In this document: positions 19,270-28,386 of the stretch, one piece after another
How the letters are laid out: every line of letters begins with the position of its first letter
Numbering within the stretch: the stretch's first letter is position 1
Assembly (NCBI RefSeq): GCF_030503875.2
Contig: NZ_CP129968.2
Coordinates: 2,940,001-3,004,000 of the forward strand
Direction: 5' to 3'
Origin: Marivirga arenosa
GTDB lineage: Bacteria; Bacteroidota; Bacteroidia; Cytophagales; Cyclobacteriaceae
Length of the DNA stretch: 64,000 nucleotides
Notes under the pieces: model-generated
Seen by the model: only the letters and a program-made list of their open reading frames with translations
Databases searched by the model: none
Told to the model about the DNA's origin: nothing
Made by a program: the position numbers and the translations under genes

Positions 19270-21510
19270 TCAGAAAAATAAAGAAAATTTAGCTCTTAAG
19301 AAAAATGGTGTGCCTGGTGTAAAATGTACTTCACTAACAGGATCACTTTCAAAAGGTAATCTAGATTCTGTATCAAATTGCGCTTCACGCCAATCCACAT
19401 TGAAAATATTATCTACCATTATTCCTATCTCAAATTTTGAAGTAGAGTAATTAATGTTGGCATCGGCTACTATATATCCAACTGCCGTTTCAGAAAAATC
19501 TTCATTTGCTGGTCTATCCCCCAAATATCTGGCTCTAAAAGTTCCATTAATGCCACTATTGTGCTTAAATGTTAATCCGCCTACTCCAGAGTAAATTGGA
19601 GCTAATGGAATATAATTTTCACCTTCTGCTTCATCTATACTTCTTGGCTCAGTATAATTGAAATCAGCATCAGCATAAAGCCAAGGAAGTATCTGATATC
19701 GGGCACTTAAGTCAATTCCTTTCCTCTCTGTTCTACCACTCGGCTCTACCACTGCCGCATCTCCTACGTACACGAATTCCTGCTCAAGAAATAAGTACCA
19801 GGCTGTAACATCCACAATTAAATTATCAAATGGTTTAAACTGGGAACCAAAATCAGCTCCATAAGCTCTTGGTAGAATATCATCCCCATTTTGAGCCACC
19901 ATCACTCGCGTGTCATTCGAATGAAAACCTGTACCCGATTTCAAATAAAGATTCCAATTAGAATTTACTTGGTAGTTAAAATTTAGCTTAGGACTTATAA
20001 TGCTTTTTTGTTCACTCTGCCGCACAAAATTGGTTTGGAGATTATCAATATAATTGAATTTAAAATAATCCAGGCGAACCCCTGCGTTGATTAGTAATCT
20101 ATTGATTTGCCAACTCTCATTTATATATGCAAAAGCATTGCTCTCTGTTATATCTCCAAAAGCTAATCTCTCTAAATTTGTTCTTCTATTTACAGTTCGG
20201 GTCAGTTCATTTCCATTTGACTTATCATGTCGAAAACCTATCCCTGCCGAAGTATTGAAGGAATAGCCCATCAGCCTTCCCTCATGATGCAATTTTGATT
20301 GATAGCCTAACAAACTTCGCTCTTCTTTTTGTTTGATTTGGTCTCCATTTATAGGATCTTCCAGAAAGAAAGTGAAATTCGAATAAAGTTCGAAATCATA
20401 TTGCGTAAAGTAAATATTGTTCTCTAAATAAGTTTTCTCTCCGATCTTTTCATCCAACGTAGCACTGATATCAGTTCTTCCCGTGATACCACCTTCCGTA
20501 TCATCAATCGCACCAAAACGTCCAATCAATCCTTGTTCAACTGCTCGGATTGGAATTTGACCTGAATGATCCCATTCTGACCTAAAGGTGGACGCTTGTA
20601 ATGTCAACATTCTATTAGCATTCAATAATTGATTATACTTTCCAAAAAGATTATACCTATAAAAATTTTGAGGGCTTTCAAATGGGCCATCTGTCAACAT
20701 AAATTCACCTGCTATATAAGCACTTTGGTTATTGGAATTTCCTTTTTCTCCTAACAAATCAATTGCCGCAACACTTCTAACAGTATTAAATTGCCCACCT
20801 TCCACTTTCACCATGCTTTTATCTAGCTTATTTTTTGTTCTAAAGTCTACATAACCTGCTGTGTTAAAATTACCTTGATCTGCATAATAGGTACCTTTCC
20901 CGAAATCAACCGATTCAATTATTTCAGGAATAACAAAATGCATATCAGCATAACCCTGACCATGTGCATGAGAAACCATATTAACCGGTTTTCCATCAAC
21001 AGAAATACTAATATCAGTACCATGATCTATATCAAAGCCTCTTAAGAATATTTGCTCTGCTTTCCCTCCTCCCGCATGTTGTGCTATAAATAAGCCAGGC
21101 ACATATCTGAGAATTTCTTGAGACGAATTTACTGGTCTCAATTCAACATCAATTTTTGCCAACTGATTGATAGATTTGATATTAGAAGATTGTACTGAAA
21201 TCTCACTGAGCATTAATGAAGTAGGTTGAAGTTTTATGATTAGTTCTTCATTTGGCCTCTGAACTTCGATTATTTGCGTTTCATATCCTATATACTGAAC
21301 TATTAATTCTGCTTTTTCAGCATCAATTGATAAATCAAAGTATCCGAATTGATCAGTAGTAGTACCTGTTTGTGTACCTTTTACCTGAATTGTGGCCCCA
21401 TACAATGCTTGTTGATCTTCATCACTAATTATTCTTCCCTGAATGGAGATGTGAGCAAATGCAGAAAGACTACTAACAACTAGAAATAGGGATAGCTGAA
21501 AAAATTTCAT
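19270..21510 (-). CDS. TonB-dependent outer-membrane receptor
   Basis: A gated outer-membrane transporter of about 746 residues. Parts in order: signal peptide (MKFFQLSLFLVVSSLSAFA), carboxypeptidase-like domain (about 22-100), plug (about 115-230) and a barrel ending in aromatic FFLRAKFSLFF. The plug holds AGGGKAEQIFLRGFDIDHGTD and a histidine-rich stretch VSHAHGQGYADMHFV. I chose Met20 of the longest frame because it starts a clean signal peptide. The substrate is unknown; the histidines hint at metal or metal-chelate binding, which is only an inference. Upstream, on the same strand, is the outer-membrane protein at 21594-22487, a gap of 83 bases from that stop. Confidence 0.9.
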   Translation of the reverse strand: MKFFQLSLFLVVSSLSAFAHISIQGRIISDEDQQALYGATIQVKGTQTGTTTDQFGYFDLSIDAEKAELIVQYIGYETQIIEVQRPNEELIIKLQPTSLMLSEISVQSSNIKSINQLAKIDVELRPVNSSQEILRYVPGLFIAQHAGGGKAEQIFLRGFDIDHGTDISISVDGKPVNMVSHAHGQGYADMHFVIPEIIESVDFGKGTYYADQGNFNTAGYVDFRTKNKLDKSMVKVEGGQFNTVRSVAAIDLLGEKGNSNNQSAYIAGEFMLTDGPFESPQNFYRYNLFGKYNQLLNANRMLTLQASTFRSEWDHSGQIPIRAVEQGLIGRFGAIDDTEGGITGRTDISATLDEKIGEKTYLENNIYFTQYDFELYSNFTFFLEDPINGDQIKQKEERSLLGYQSKLHHEGRLMGYSFNTSAGIGFRHDKSNGNELTRTVNRRTNLERLAFGDITESNAFAYINESWQINRLLINAGVRLDYFKFNYIDNLQTNFVRQSEQKSIISPKLNFNYQVNSNWNLYLKSGTGFHSNDTRVMVAQNGDDILPRAYGADFGSQFKPFDNLIVDVTAWYLFLEQEFVYVGDAAVVEPSGRTERKGIDLSARYQILPWLYADADFNYTEPRSIDEAEGENYIPLAPIYSGVGGLTFKHNSGINGTFRARYLGDRPANEDFSETAVGYIVADANINYSTSKFEIGIMVDNIFNVDWREAQFDTESRLPFESDPVSEVHFTPGTPFFLRAKFSLFF

Positions 21511-21593
21511 GTTTTTTTTTGCAAAAAAAGCAAATAGAAAATTAAAAACAATGCTAGGCTTAGTCACTCAATAAAATATTCCATGAATGGTTT

Positions 21594-22487
21594 TCATAAC
21601 TTAATTGTTGCCGCAAAAAAAGGAATACCAAATGGTACGAATCTGGCGATTTCGGCATTATAAATCAATCCTAGGTCGTATGATCCAAAATCGGTTAGCA
21701 ATCGTCCACCATATAATAAAAAAGTATATCTATCATTAAATTCGGTTGTAACATAAAATCCTTCTGACAAAACCATTAAACGTTTAGAAATTCTTGCCAT
21801 GGCAGACAAAGAATAAAACGGATTAATTCTTTCAACATCAGAAATAGTACCGAAATATGCCGTTCCTGTTATGTTTAAATCGGGAATACCTACCGTAAAA
21901 CCTGTATTAACAAAAGCACCTGCAGCCCCATCAAAAGAATCAACTAAGGTTACTGCAAATGCATCTACTCCAATTTTGTAATGTACATATTCGCCTAAGT
22001 GTACTGTATATTTTGGATTTAAGTAAATTAAAGGAGCTCCTATAACCATTGTAAAAAAACTTGTCCCTACTCCTATTGAAAAATTTTCTGTTAATCCCCT
22101 GTGAAAAGTAAATGGATTATTTCTTATGTAATTGACACCTTTTTCATAATTGAAAGCACTGGTGCCTATCATATATCTCATACTATTTAAATTGCTATAT
22201 GACTTTTCTGATAGGCCATAATCACCACTACCATCACCTAAAGACTCTACTTTTTTAATTCTTTGTGTTGATATTTTTCTTTTTCCACTTTCAAAAGTTT
22301 CTATAATTAAAAAGTCTTTGTTTTGTGATATAAAATATCCTACTATCTCCTCTCCAGTTTTTGTATAAACTTTTATTCTTGATCTAGCTATATCTTTATT
22401 ATTTTCAATTTTCTGATCTTGTATTTGAGCATTAGTTAGGCTCGCAATTAAAAATAAAAGCGAAAAAATAAGGTTGAGTTTTTTCAT
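21594..22487 (-). CDS. Putative outer-membrane beta-barrel protein
   Basis: A 297-residue secreted protein with a signal peptide (1-20, ending TNAQ). A short region with RIKVYTKTGEEIVGYFISQ and FESGKRKISTQRIKKVESL precedes a set of alternating beta strands rich in Gly, Phe and Tyr that look like a small outer-membrane barrel. The function is not known and I do not recognise a named family. It is the first gene of a minus-strand group with the TonB receptor and NTF2-like protein, and is divergent from the small membrane gene at 22551 (63 bases between starts). Confidence 0.65.
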   Translation of the reverse strand: MKKLNLIFSLLFLIASLTNAQIQDQKIENNKDIARSRIKVYTKTGEEIVGYFISQNKDFLIIETFESGKRKISTQRIKKVESLGDGSGDYGLSEKSYSNLNSMRYMIGTSAFNYEKGVNYIRNNPFTFHRGLTENFSIGVGTSFFTMVIGAPLIYLNPKYTVHLGEYVHYKIGVDAFAVTLVDSFDGAAGAFVNTGFTVGIPDLNITGTAYFGTISDVERINPFYSLSAMARISKRLMVLSEGFYVTTEFNDRYTFLLYGGRLLTDFGSYDLGLIYNAEIARFVPFGIPFFAATIKL

Positions 22488-22550
22488 CTAAAAAATGATT
22501 AATAGTTCAATTATTGTAATTTTAACAAACGTTTAAATAATACAAGTATT

Positions 22551-22772
22551 ATGGATAATCCACATAGAAACAGTCAAATTAAAGCAAATAATATTAGACT
22601 TTGGGTAGGTGTAATTAGTTTAATTGTTGCTTGGTCGCTTTTTACATATAAGAACTTATTACACGATTTATACTTAATTCTTATTGGAGCATTTACCTTA
22701 TACACTCTTTTTGCGTATATACTAGTACCAATTCAAAAAAACAAAAAGTTGAGAGATTCGGATAATGAGTAA
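22551..22772 (+). CDS. Small two-helix membrane protein
   Basis: A 73-residue protein with two hydrophobic segments (about residues 17-33 and 40-60), a short charged N-terminus and a charged C-terminal tail (QKNKKLRDSDNE). Its end overlaps the start of the DUF1232 gene by 8 bases, so it is translationally coupled to it and may act in the same membrane. The family is not recognised. Confidence 0.7.
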   Translation: MDNPHRNSQIKANNIRLWVGVISLIVAWSLFTYKNLLHDLYLILIGAFTLYTLFAYILVPIQKNKKLRDSDNE

Positions 22773-23166
22773 AAAAACGAATTATAAACAAGCTTTTAAT
22801 AGAGCTATCAAAGTCTTAAATGATAGAAGACTTAGTAGTAAATTAGTTGATGAGGCTAAATCAACCTTAACTAGTAGAGCTGATAGATCAGAAAAAATAG
22901 CTAAGCTAAAAGGTAAATTTCAAACTCTCATTAGGCTTGTAAAAGAATACACAAAAGGAAATTACAGACAGATCTCAAAAAAAAGCATGCTTTACACCGT
23001 TGGTGTGTTGATATATTTTATAACCCCAACAGATGTAATTCCTGATTTCATTCCTGTATCAGGCTTTGTTGATGATGCTTCATTATTGATTTGGCTTTAC
23101 AATCATTTAGGTAAGGAATTGAAACAATTTACAGCTTGGGAGAGTAAGCAAGAGAAAGCACATTAA
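22765..23166 (+). CDS. YkvA family protein (DUF1232)
   Basis: A 133-residue member of the DUF1232/YkvA family. The signature FITPTDVIPDFIPVSGFVDD (about residues 91-110) is intact. The family is widespread and of unknown function, and the hydrophobic core suggests membrane association. It overlaps the preceding membrane-protein gene by 8 bases and is followed by the thioredoxin-fold gene one base later. The chain of tightly packed genes up to the D-aminoacyl-tRNA deacylase looks like one operon. Confidence 0.85.
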   Translation: MSKKTNYKQAFNRAIKVLNDRRLSSKLVDEAKSTLTSRADRSEKIAKLKGKFQTLIRLVKEYTKGNYRQISKKSMLYTVGVLIYFITPTDVIPDFIPVSGFVDDASLLIWLYNHLGKELKQFTAWESKQEKAH

Positions 23167-23167
23167 A

Positions 23168-23773
23168 ATGACAGAAACGATACAGGAAGAGAAAGAAAAA
23201 GTATTCTCTCAAGCATTGAATTACACTGAGTACAGAGCATTAATAAAATCATTACTAGCGGATAACAAAACTACAGGAGCCAATCATTCAGACGCCATGA
23301 TAGGTTATACCTTAATGAATGATAAAAGAATGGATAGGCTTGACAAAACATTAAGCTTAGCAGATGAAATCATTCAGAAAGTAAAAAAATTAGACCGCAT
23401 GAATTGGCTAGTTATAACTGAAGCATGGTGTGGAGATGCAGCTCAGAATATACCTTTAATTGCAAAAATGGCTGATTTAAATGATAATATCGATTTAAGA
23501 TTTATCATGAGAGATGAGAATCCTCAAATTATGGATCAATATTTAACCAATGGGTCAAGATCAATTCCCATAATTATTTTTATGGACGAACATTATCGAG
23601 ATCTTTCTACCTGGGGACCAAGACCTCAGCCTGTTCAAAATATGATTTTGGATGCTAAAAACAATCCTGATACGGAACAAGCTAAATTGATTGAAAAACT
23701 GCATAAATGGTATGCGGTAGATAAATGCAAAACATTAATGGAGGAGTATAATAATATTATAAATAACTTTTAA
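23168..23773 (+). CDS. Thioredoxin-fold protein with a single active-site cysteine
   Basis: A 201-residue cytoplasmic protein of the Thioredoxin_9-like group. The active-site position reads TEAWCGDAAQNIPLI, so the usual CxxC is CxxA: only the first cysteine is present. The cis-proline region is seen as GSRSIPIIIF. Such proteins cannot carry out classical disulfide exchange by themselves; a role as a monothiol reductase or a bacillithiol-type partner is possible but unproven. It follows the DUF1232 gene by one base and precedes the NAD(P)-binding gene by one base. Confidence 0.8.
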   Translation: MTETIQEEKEKVFSQALNYTEYRALIKSLLADNKTTGANHSDAMIGYTLMNDKRMDRLDKTLSLADEIIQKVKKLDRMNWLVITEAWCGDAAQNIPLIAKMADLNDNIDLRFIMRDENPQIMDQYLTNGSRSIPIIIFMDEHYRDLSTWGPRPQPVQNMILDAKNNPDTEQAKLIEKLHKWYAVDKCKTLMEEYNNIINNF

Positions 23774-23774
23774 T

Positions 23775-24434
23775 ATGTCGAAAACAGCACTAATTGCAGG
23801 AGCTACAGGATTAGTAGGAGGTCATTTATTAGATCAAATCTTAGAAGATGAGCAATATTCAAAAGTTATTGTATTAAGTAGAAGAAGCTTAGGCGGTGAT
23901 GACGGAAAACTTAAAGAGTGCATTATAAAAGATTTTGACAAGTTAGAGGATCATATTAGTGAGCTTCAAGCTGATGATTACTTCTGTTGTTTGGGCACTA
24001 CCATGAAAAAAGCCGGTAGTAAGGCAGCTTTTAAAAAAGTAGATTTTGAATATCCTGTAAGCCTAGCTGCAATTGCCAGAGAAAATAATGCTTCTTCTTT
24101 TCATCTTATTTCTGCAATGGGAGCTGATTCAAATTCATTTATATTCTATAATAAGGTAAAAGGGGAAACTGAGGATGCGATTAAATCAATGAAGCTAAAT
24201 AAAGCATTTATCTACAGGCCTTCATTTATTGCAGGCGAAAGAACCGAAAAAAGAACTGCTGAAAAAGCTGCCCTTTGGTTTGCTGATAAACTTGACTTTA
24301 TATTCTCAGGGCCATTGAAAAAATATGCTGCAGTTGATGCTTCAAAAATTGCAAGTAGTATGATAAAAATGGCTCACTCCAATAATTCGACTTTCAAAGT
24401 ATTGTTGTCTGATGAAATCAATGAAATTGGATAA
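23775..24434 (+). CDS. NAD(P)-binding Rossmann-fold oxidoreductase (TIP30/HTATIP2-like)
   Basis: A 219-residue protein of the atypical short-chain dehydrogenase group. The dinucleotide-binding loop is GATGLVGGHLL near the N-terminus. LISAMGADSNSFIFYNKVKGETEDAI is the TIP30-like region with the SxxxxxK-type active-site lysine, and YRPSFIAGER follows. The substrate is unknown. It is embedded in the tight run of plus-strand genes, with gaps of one and two bases to its neighbours. Confidence 0.82.
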   Translation: MSKTALIAGATGLVGGHLLDQILEDEQYSKVIVLSRRSLGGDDGKLKECIIKDFDKLEDHISELQADDYFCCLGTTMKKAGSKAAFKKVDFEYPVSLAAIARENNASSFHLISAMGADSNSFIFYNKVKGETEDAIKSMKLNKAFIYRPSFIAGERTEKRTAEKAALWFADKLDFIFSGPLKKYAAVDASKIASSMIKMAHSNNSTFKVLLSDEINEIG

Positions 24435-24436
24435 AA

Positions 24437-24889
24437 ATGATTGCAGTCTTACAAAGAGTATCGGAAGCTTCTGTAAAAATTGAAAATGAAATCAAGGGAA
24501 ATATTAACTATGGCCTAATGATTTTATTAGGAATTGAAGAAGCCGATAATCAAGAAGATATAGAGTGGCTTACTCGAAAAATTATTAATATGAGGATATT
24601 TAATGATGATAATGGGGTCATGAATAAAAGTTTATTAGATGTAAATGGTGAGATTTTATTAATTAGTCAATTCACCTTGCATGCTAGTACAAAAAAAGGA
24701 AATCGCCCTTCTTACATCAAAGCCGCAAAGCCTGATATTGCTATTCCCTTGTATGAAAAAATGCTGAATGAATTAGACCAACAAATTACTACTGAAATTC
24801 AAAGTGGTGAATTTGGAGCAGATATGAAGGTGAGCTTAGTTAATGATGGACCAGTAACAATTATTTTGGATAGTAAAAACAAACTTTAG
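24437..24889 (+). CDS. dtd: D-aminoacyl-tRNA deacylase
   Basis: This enzyme removes D-amino acids (and glycine from tRNA-Ala) mistakenly attached to tRNA, so it proofreads translation. The two signature motifs are SQFTL (residues 77-81) and GPVT near residue 139, with the cross-subunit Gly-cisPro pair. The 150-residue length is typical of DTD1. It is the last gene of the plus-strand run and overlaps the stop of the convergent 784-residue gene by 4 bases. Confidence 0.93.
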   Translation: MIAVLQRVSEASVKIENEIKGNINYGLMILLGIEEADNQEDIEWLTRKIINMRIFNDDNGVMNKSLLDVNGEILLISQFTLHASTKKGNRPSYIKAAKPDIAIPLYEKMLNELDQQITTEIQSGEFGADMKVSLVNDGPVTIILDSKNKL

Positions 24890-27240
24890 TCCTCATTCAG
24901 TATAAAATTTTGGTGGTACTGGCTTATTTCTCCATCTCGACTAACCATATCAACTATAATTTCATATCTACCAGCATTATTAGGTGCTTTATAATGAATA
25001 ACTTCATTCAATAAATCAATTTTTGAATCCCAGAATAGTTGATTTCTAAAATCAGGAAAATTTTTATTTGAAAGTTGCTTCTCTCCACAATTTGTAAAAT
25101 TGGATTTAGAAATACTAGGAGAAAATCCAGTATAATCCATTTTATACTGGCCTGCTAAATCCCTATTTAAAATAAGCTTCTTCTTTGTATTAATTTCAAG
25201 CAATCCTGAGAATGATATGTCATTTAATAATACCTCCGTATTAATTGTTCTAATGAATTCTATGTCTCTAGGATCCAAATCAATAATAATATCATGATCG
25301 TCAATTGGAATTCCATCCAATAAAATCAGAGGAGATTCATCAAACATTTTATCTAAATACTCTCCTCCCGGCTCAGAATATGTCATTAGTCTTATTTCAT
25401 TTTCTCTGCGTTTTCCTTTTATTATCTTTATCGAAAAAAATAACTCTTTAATTATCTCTCGAAAATCGTTCAAAAGAATATAATTCTTATAATTTAATTC
25501 ATTTGTATAGTCGGAGAAAAAGCTTTCATTAAAAACAGTACTAGAATTAGTTTTTCTAACACTTTTTACGCCACAATAAATACTCTCTATTGTTTTTCTT
25601 TTTACTGCAATTTTAGAATAATTATCATATTTCTCATCTCGCCTAATATTTAATAAGTCATTTTCTACAAATCGATCCAACTTAGGCTCATTCAACGACA
25701 CTTTAAACTTATCTATTCTATCATAGAATGGTTCCTCTATATTTTTAAAGATGACTTTTGAATTCCCCTCAAATGATTCAACAGGAATTCTGAAAGTTCC
25801 ATTTTCATCCGTTTTAAAATGATAGATTAACTTCTTCTCCCCGATTACAATGCAGAGCATTGAGGTATTCGCTAATGGTTCTCCAGATGAAATGATTTTG
25901 ATACCGCCCTTTAATGTAAATTCATTACTAAATTCAGGTTGGAAAAACTGAACATCTCCATCATTTTTATTTTCAAATTTGAAGGTTTTCAAAGATTTTG
26001 TTATAAGAAATTTATCCAGCCAGATTGTATCACTTTTGATCTTATTTAAGATCTCATATGATAGTACTGTTGTACCTATTTCAGAAAAAAGTTCTTTTTG
26101 TAAAGATAAATCGAATACATTTTTTGCAGGGTAATCATCTGATTCTTGAATCAATATGGTAGAATGAAAATCTTTATCAGATTTAATATTTAAATCAATA
26201 AAAGAATTAGTCTTAATACTCTCTTCTAAACCTTGAACTGAAAGTGTATTGTCCGTTTTATCTAAATTGACAAAAATTAACCGCTCAGTTAGTTTTTCAC
26301 CGGACTCATTTAGTAATACGAACTGATTGAGCCCTGTTTCCATTTTTTCATAACTAAATTCAAATTTCGCTCTTCTATAACCAGTATAAGCTATTTTCTG
26401 TTTGCTTAAGATCAATCCTTTTGATTGAAGCAAGAGCTCTACGGTATCTGATTTAAATTGACTGCCAAAATTTATTAAAACTAACACACCATCATCATTC
26501 TTAACAATTTTAAAACTTGCTGCTTGAGGGTTTATCATAGGAAATGAGACACTTAAAGTATCCTTCTCGAATGCTATAGAATAAGGAGCATCTTCTTTAG
26601 GAAGTATACTAAAATTGCCATACCCTACAGAATCTATTTTGAGAGTGGCTACCTTTTCTGTTTGACTATTTATGATATTTGCTTCCTTTCCATAATACTC
26701 AGAATCCTTTGAATAAAAACTTACTAAATTAAGCTGTCCTGAAATTAAATTCCCTCCTTCTGGATAAAATGTGAATTTATCTTTTTTTGAATCTTTAAAA
26801 TCTTGATTTGGAAATTTAGGATTATGTACGTTGAGCCAATGTTGTGAATAAGAGAGATTTGGGAAATTTAGCATCCAGTTAGTATGTCCCACTAAAAGTA
26901 ATTCTCCTGTACCTATTGAGGATGGGATTTGAATTACTCCGGTAGAAACCCCATTTTCTATTCTAAGTTTTTGTGAAATAATACTTTTACCTTCGTAAAA
27001 TAAATCAACATATAAAATCTTACTGGTTTCTGATAAATTATAACTCTCATAATCAAATATGTAAGCTTTAAAATAAATACTGTCTCCAACTAAGTAAATT
27101 GATTTATTAGTTTGAAAAATAACTTTTTCGGGAGCTGGCGCTTCGTTTTGGGCACTTACTTTATGCCCTAAAAACATTACACAAATTATCGTTAAAACTC
27201 TTGTAACTCTTTTCAAATCTGATATTCCTTTAATGTTCAT
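24886..27240 (-). CDS. Large MG2/plug-like secreted protein (unknown function)
   Basis: A 784-residue exported protein with a signal peptide (about residues 1-30). The N-terminal part (FQTNKSIYLVGDSIYFKAYI, IENGVSTGVIQIPSSIGTGE) resembles the macroglobulin-like MG2 domains seen in Bacteroidota proteins paired with TonB systems. A plug-like segment near residue 640 reads LILLDGIPIDDHDI. There is no barrel. Its start overlaps the stop of the upstream DUF4249 gene (ATGA), so it is the last gene of a four-gene operon with the STN-type TonB receptor. Surface nutrient binding or signalling is an inference. Confidence 0.7.
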   Translation of the reverse strand: MNIKGISDLKRVTRVLTIICVMFLGHKVSAQNEAPAPEKVIFQTNKSIYLVGDSIYFKAYIFDYESYNLSETSKILYVDLFYEGKSIISQKLRIENGVSTGVIQIPSSIGTGELLLVGHTNWMLNFPNLSYSQHWLNVHNPKFPNQDFKDSKKDKFTFYPEGGNLISGQLNLVSFYSKDSEYYGKEANIINSQTEKVATLKIDSVGYGNFSILPKEDAPYSIAFEKDTLSVSFPMINPQAASFKIVKNDDGVLVLINFGSQFKSDTVELLLQSKGLILSKQKIAYTGYRRAKFEFSYEKMETGLNQFVLLNESGEKLTERLIFVNLDKTDNTLSVQGLEESIKTNSFIDLNIKSDKDFHSTILIQESDDYPAKNVFDLSLQKELFSEIGTTVLSYEILNKIKSDTIWLDKFLITKSLKTFKFENKNDGDVQFFQPEFSNEFTLKGGIKIISSGEPLANTSMLCIVIGEKKLIYHFKTDENGTFRIPVESFEGNSKVIFKNIEEPFYDRIDKFKVSLNEPKLDRFVENDLLNIRRDEKYDNYSKIAVKRKTIESIYCGVKSVRKTNSSTVFNESFFSDYTNELNYKNYILLNDFREIIKELFFSIKIIKGKRRENEIRLMTYSEPGGEYLDKMFDESPLILLDGIPIDDHDIIIDLDPRDIEFIRTINTEVLLNDISFSGLLEINTKKKLILNRDLAGQYKMDYTGFSPSISKSNFTNCGEKQLSNKNFPDFRNQLFWDSKIDLLNEVIHYKAPNNAGRYEIIVDMVSRDGEISQYHQNFILNED

Positions 27241-28334
27241 ATTTCCGGGAAATAAGTAGGCCTAGTTGTAAATGCTCCAGGATACAATCTACAATCACAA
27301 CAATAATCAAAAAATGGTTGACCGCAACCTGGATCCGATTCTGGGCACTGACAAAAATTTTCTTCTGCATTATTTATAAATGGAACAAATATTCTCGTTT
27401 TATAATTATTGGATATGCTGAAGTTTCCTAAAGTATAGTCTTCTTTAGAATTGATATTAGAGATATTTCCTATGATATTAGTAGGTGGTGGATCAAATAA
27501 TCCACCACCATAATCCAATTGATTCTTTTGTGCAAGTGTATACTCATACGTTTGTTTACTTATTGCATTTATATCGAGCTCAATACTATGTCCTCTTAAA
27601 AACTTAAAATCTAGTAACAGACTAATTAATGTTAAGTTGTCATTTTCAGGTTTAAGTTCTTGGACATTCAAAGGTCGTTCTGCACTGTCTTTAGCATAAC
27701 AGAATGTAAAGACAGATAAATCAGATGGAATCTCATCAAACTCATCTTGCAATGACCAGCAATCTGTCAATCCTTGTAATGGTGGATATAACTCAAATGT
27801 ACTCACGTATCCAGTTTGAAAATAAACTGAAGAGGTTCTCTGCATTTCATTGATACCAATAAAATTTATGCTTTTCAAAAAAACTGCTCTTTCATCCACT
27901 ACTCTTAATACCTCTTCCACCTCATAATCATAATATTGAAAATCAACTCGCTTTGGAACATCTATTGTTTCCGATGAATATAAGCTACCATCCTGAATCA
28001 AAATGAATAATTGGTATGAAGTATTTTGCTCCAAACAAAGTTCTTCGCTAGTTATAGTGTATCTACCTCCTCCTTGATGAATGAAGAAATACTCTTTATT
28101 ATTTGAATCTTTAATGTAGACTTGTTCTGCAATTATACCACTTGTCGGTTTTATAGTATCTCCTACTGCAAATGTTCTACTTAAGAAAATCTCATGAATG
28201 CTATCGTTAACTTTTAGATTGGCGTCAACCACCAATCTATTTTCATTTTTGATATTGTTATAATCAGGATCAAATTCATCAATACATCCTGAACATAAAT
28301 AAAGAATTAATATAGATATTAAAATTATTCTCAA
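27237..28334 (-). CDS. DUF4249 family lipoprotein (second paralogue)
   Basis: A 365-residue lipoprotein with a signal ending LYLCSGC, with a lipidated Cys near residue 17. The DUF4249 hallmarks are the N-terminal NENRLVVDANLKVND, and the motif NQLDYGGGLFDPPPTNIIGN, which is shared word-for-word with its neighbour at 28387. The C-terminus has several cysteines (CQCPESDPGCGQPFFDYCCDC) that may form disulfides. The family is usually encoded beside TonB receptors and has unknown function; binding of the receptor's substrate is a reasonable guess. It is 52 bases after its paralogue and overlaps the next gene by 4 bases. Confidence 0.88.
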   Translation of the reverse strand: MRIILISILILYLCSGCIDEFDPDYNNIKNENRLVVDANLKVNDSIHEIFLSRTFAVGDTIKPTSGIIAEQVYIKDSNNKEYFFIHQGGGRYTITSEELCLEQNTSYQLFILIQDGSLYSSETIDVPKRVDFQYYDYEVEEVLRVVDERAVFLKSINFIGINEMQRTSSVYFQTGYVSTFELYPPLQGLTDCWSLQDEFDEIPSDLSVFTFCYAKDSAERPLNVQELKPENDNLTLISLLLDFKFLRGHSIELDINAISKQTYEYTLAQKNQLDYGGGLFDPPPTNIIGNISNINSKEDYTLGNFSISNNYKTRIFVPFINNAEENFCQCPESDPGCGQPFFDYCCDCRLYPGAFTTRPTYFPEI

Positions 28335-28386
28335 TCTCTTAATGAATTAGGCTGATAGCATTATATGGTTTTTCTAGATTTTCCAT

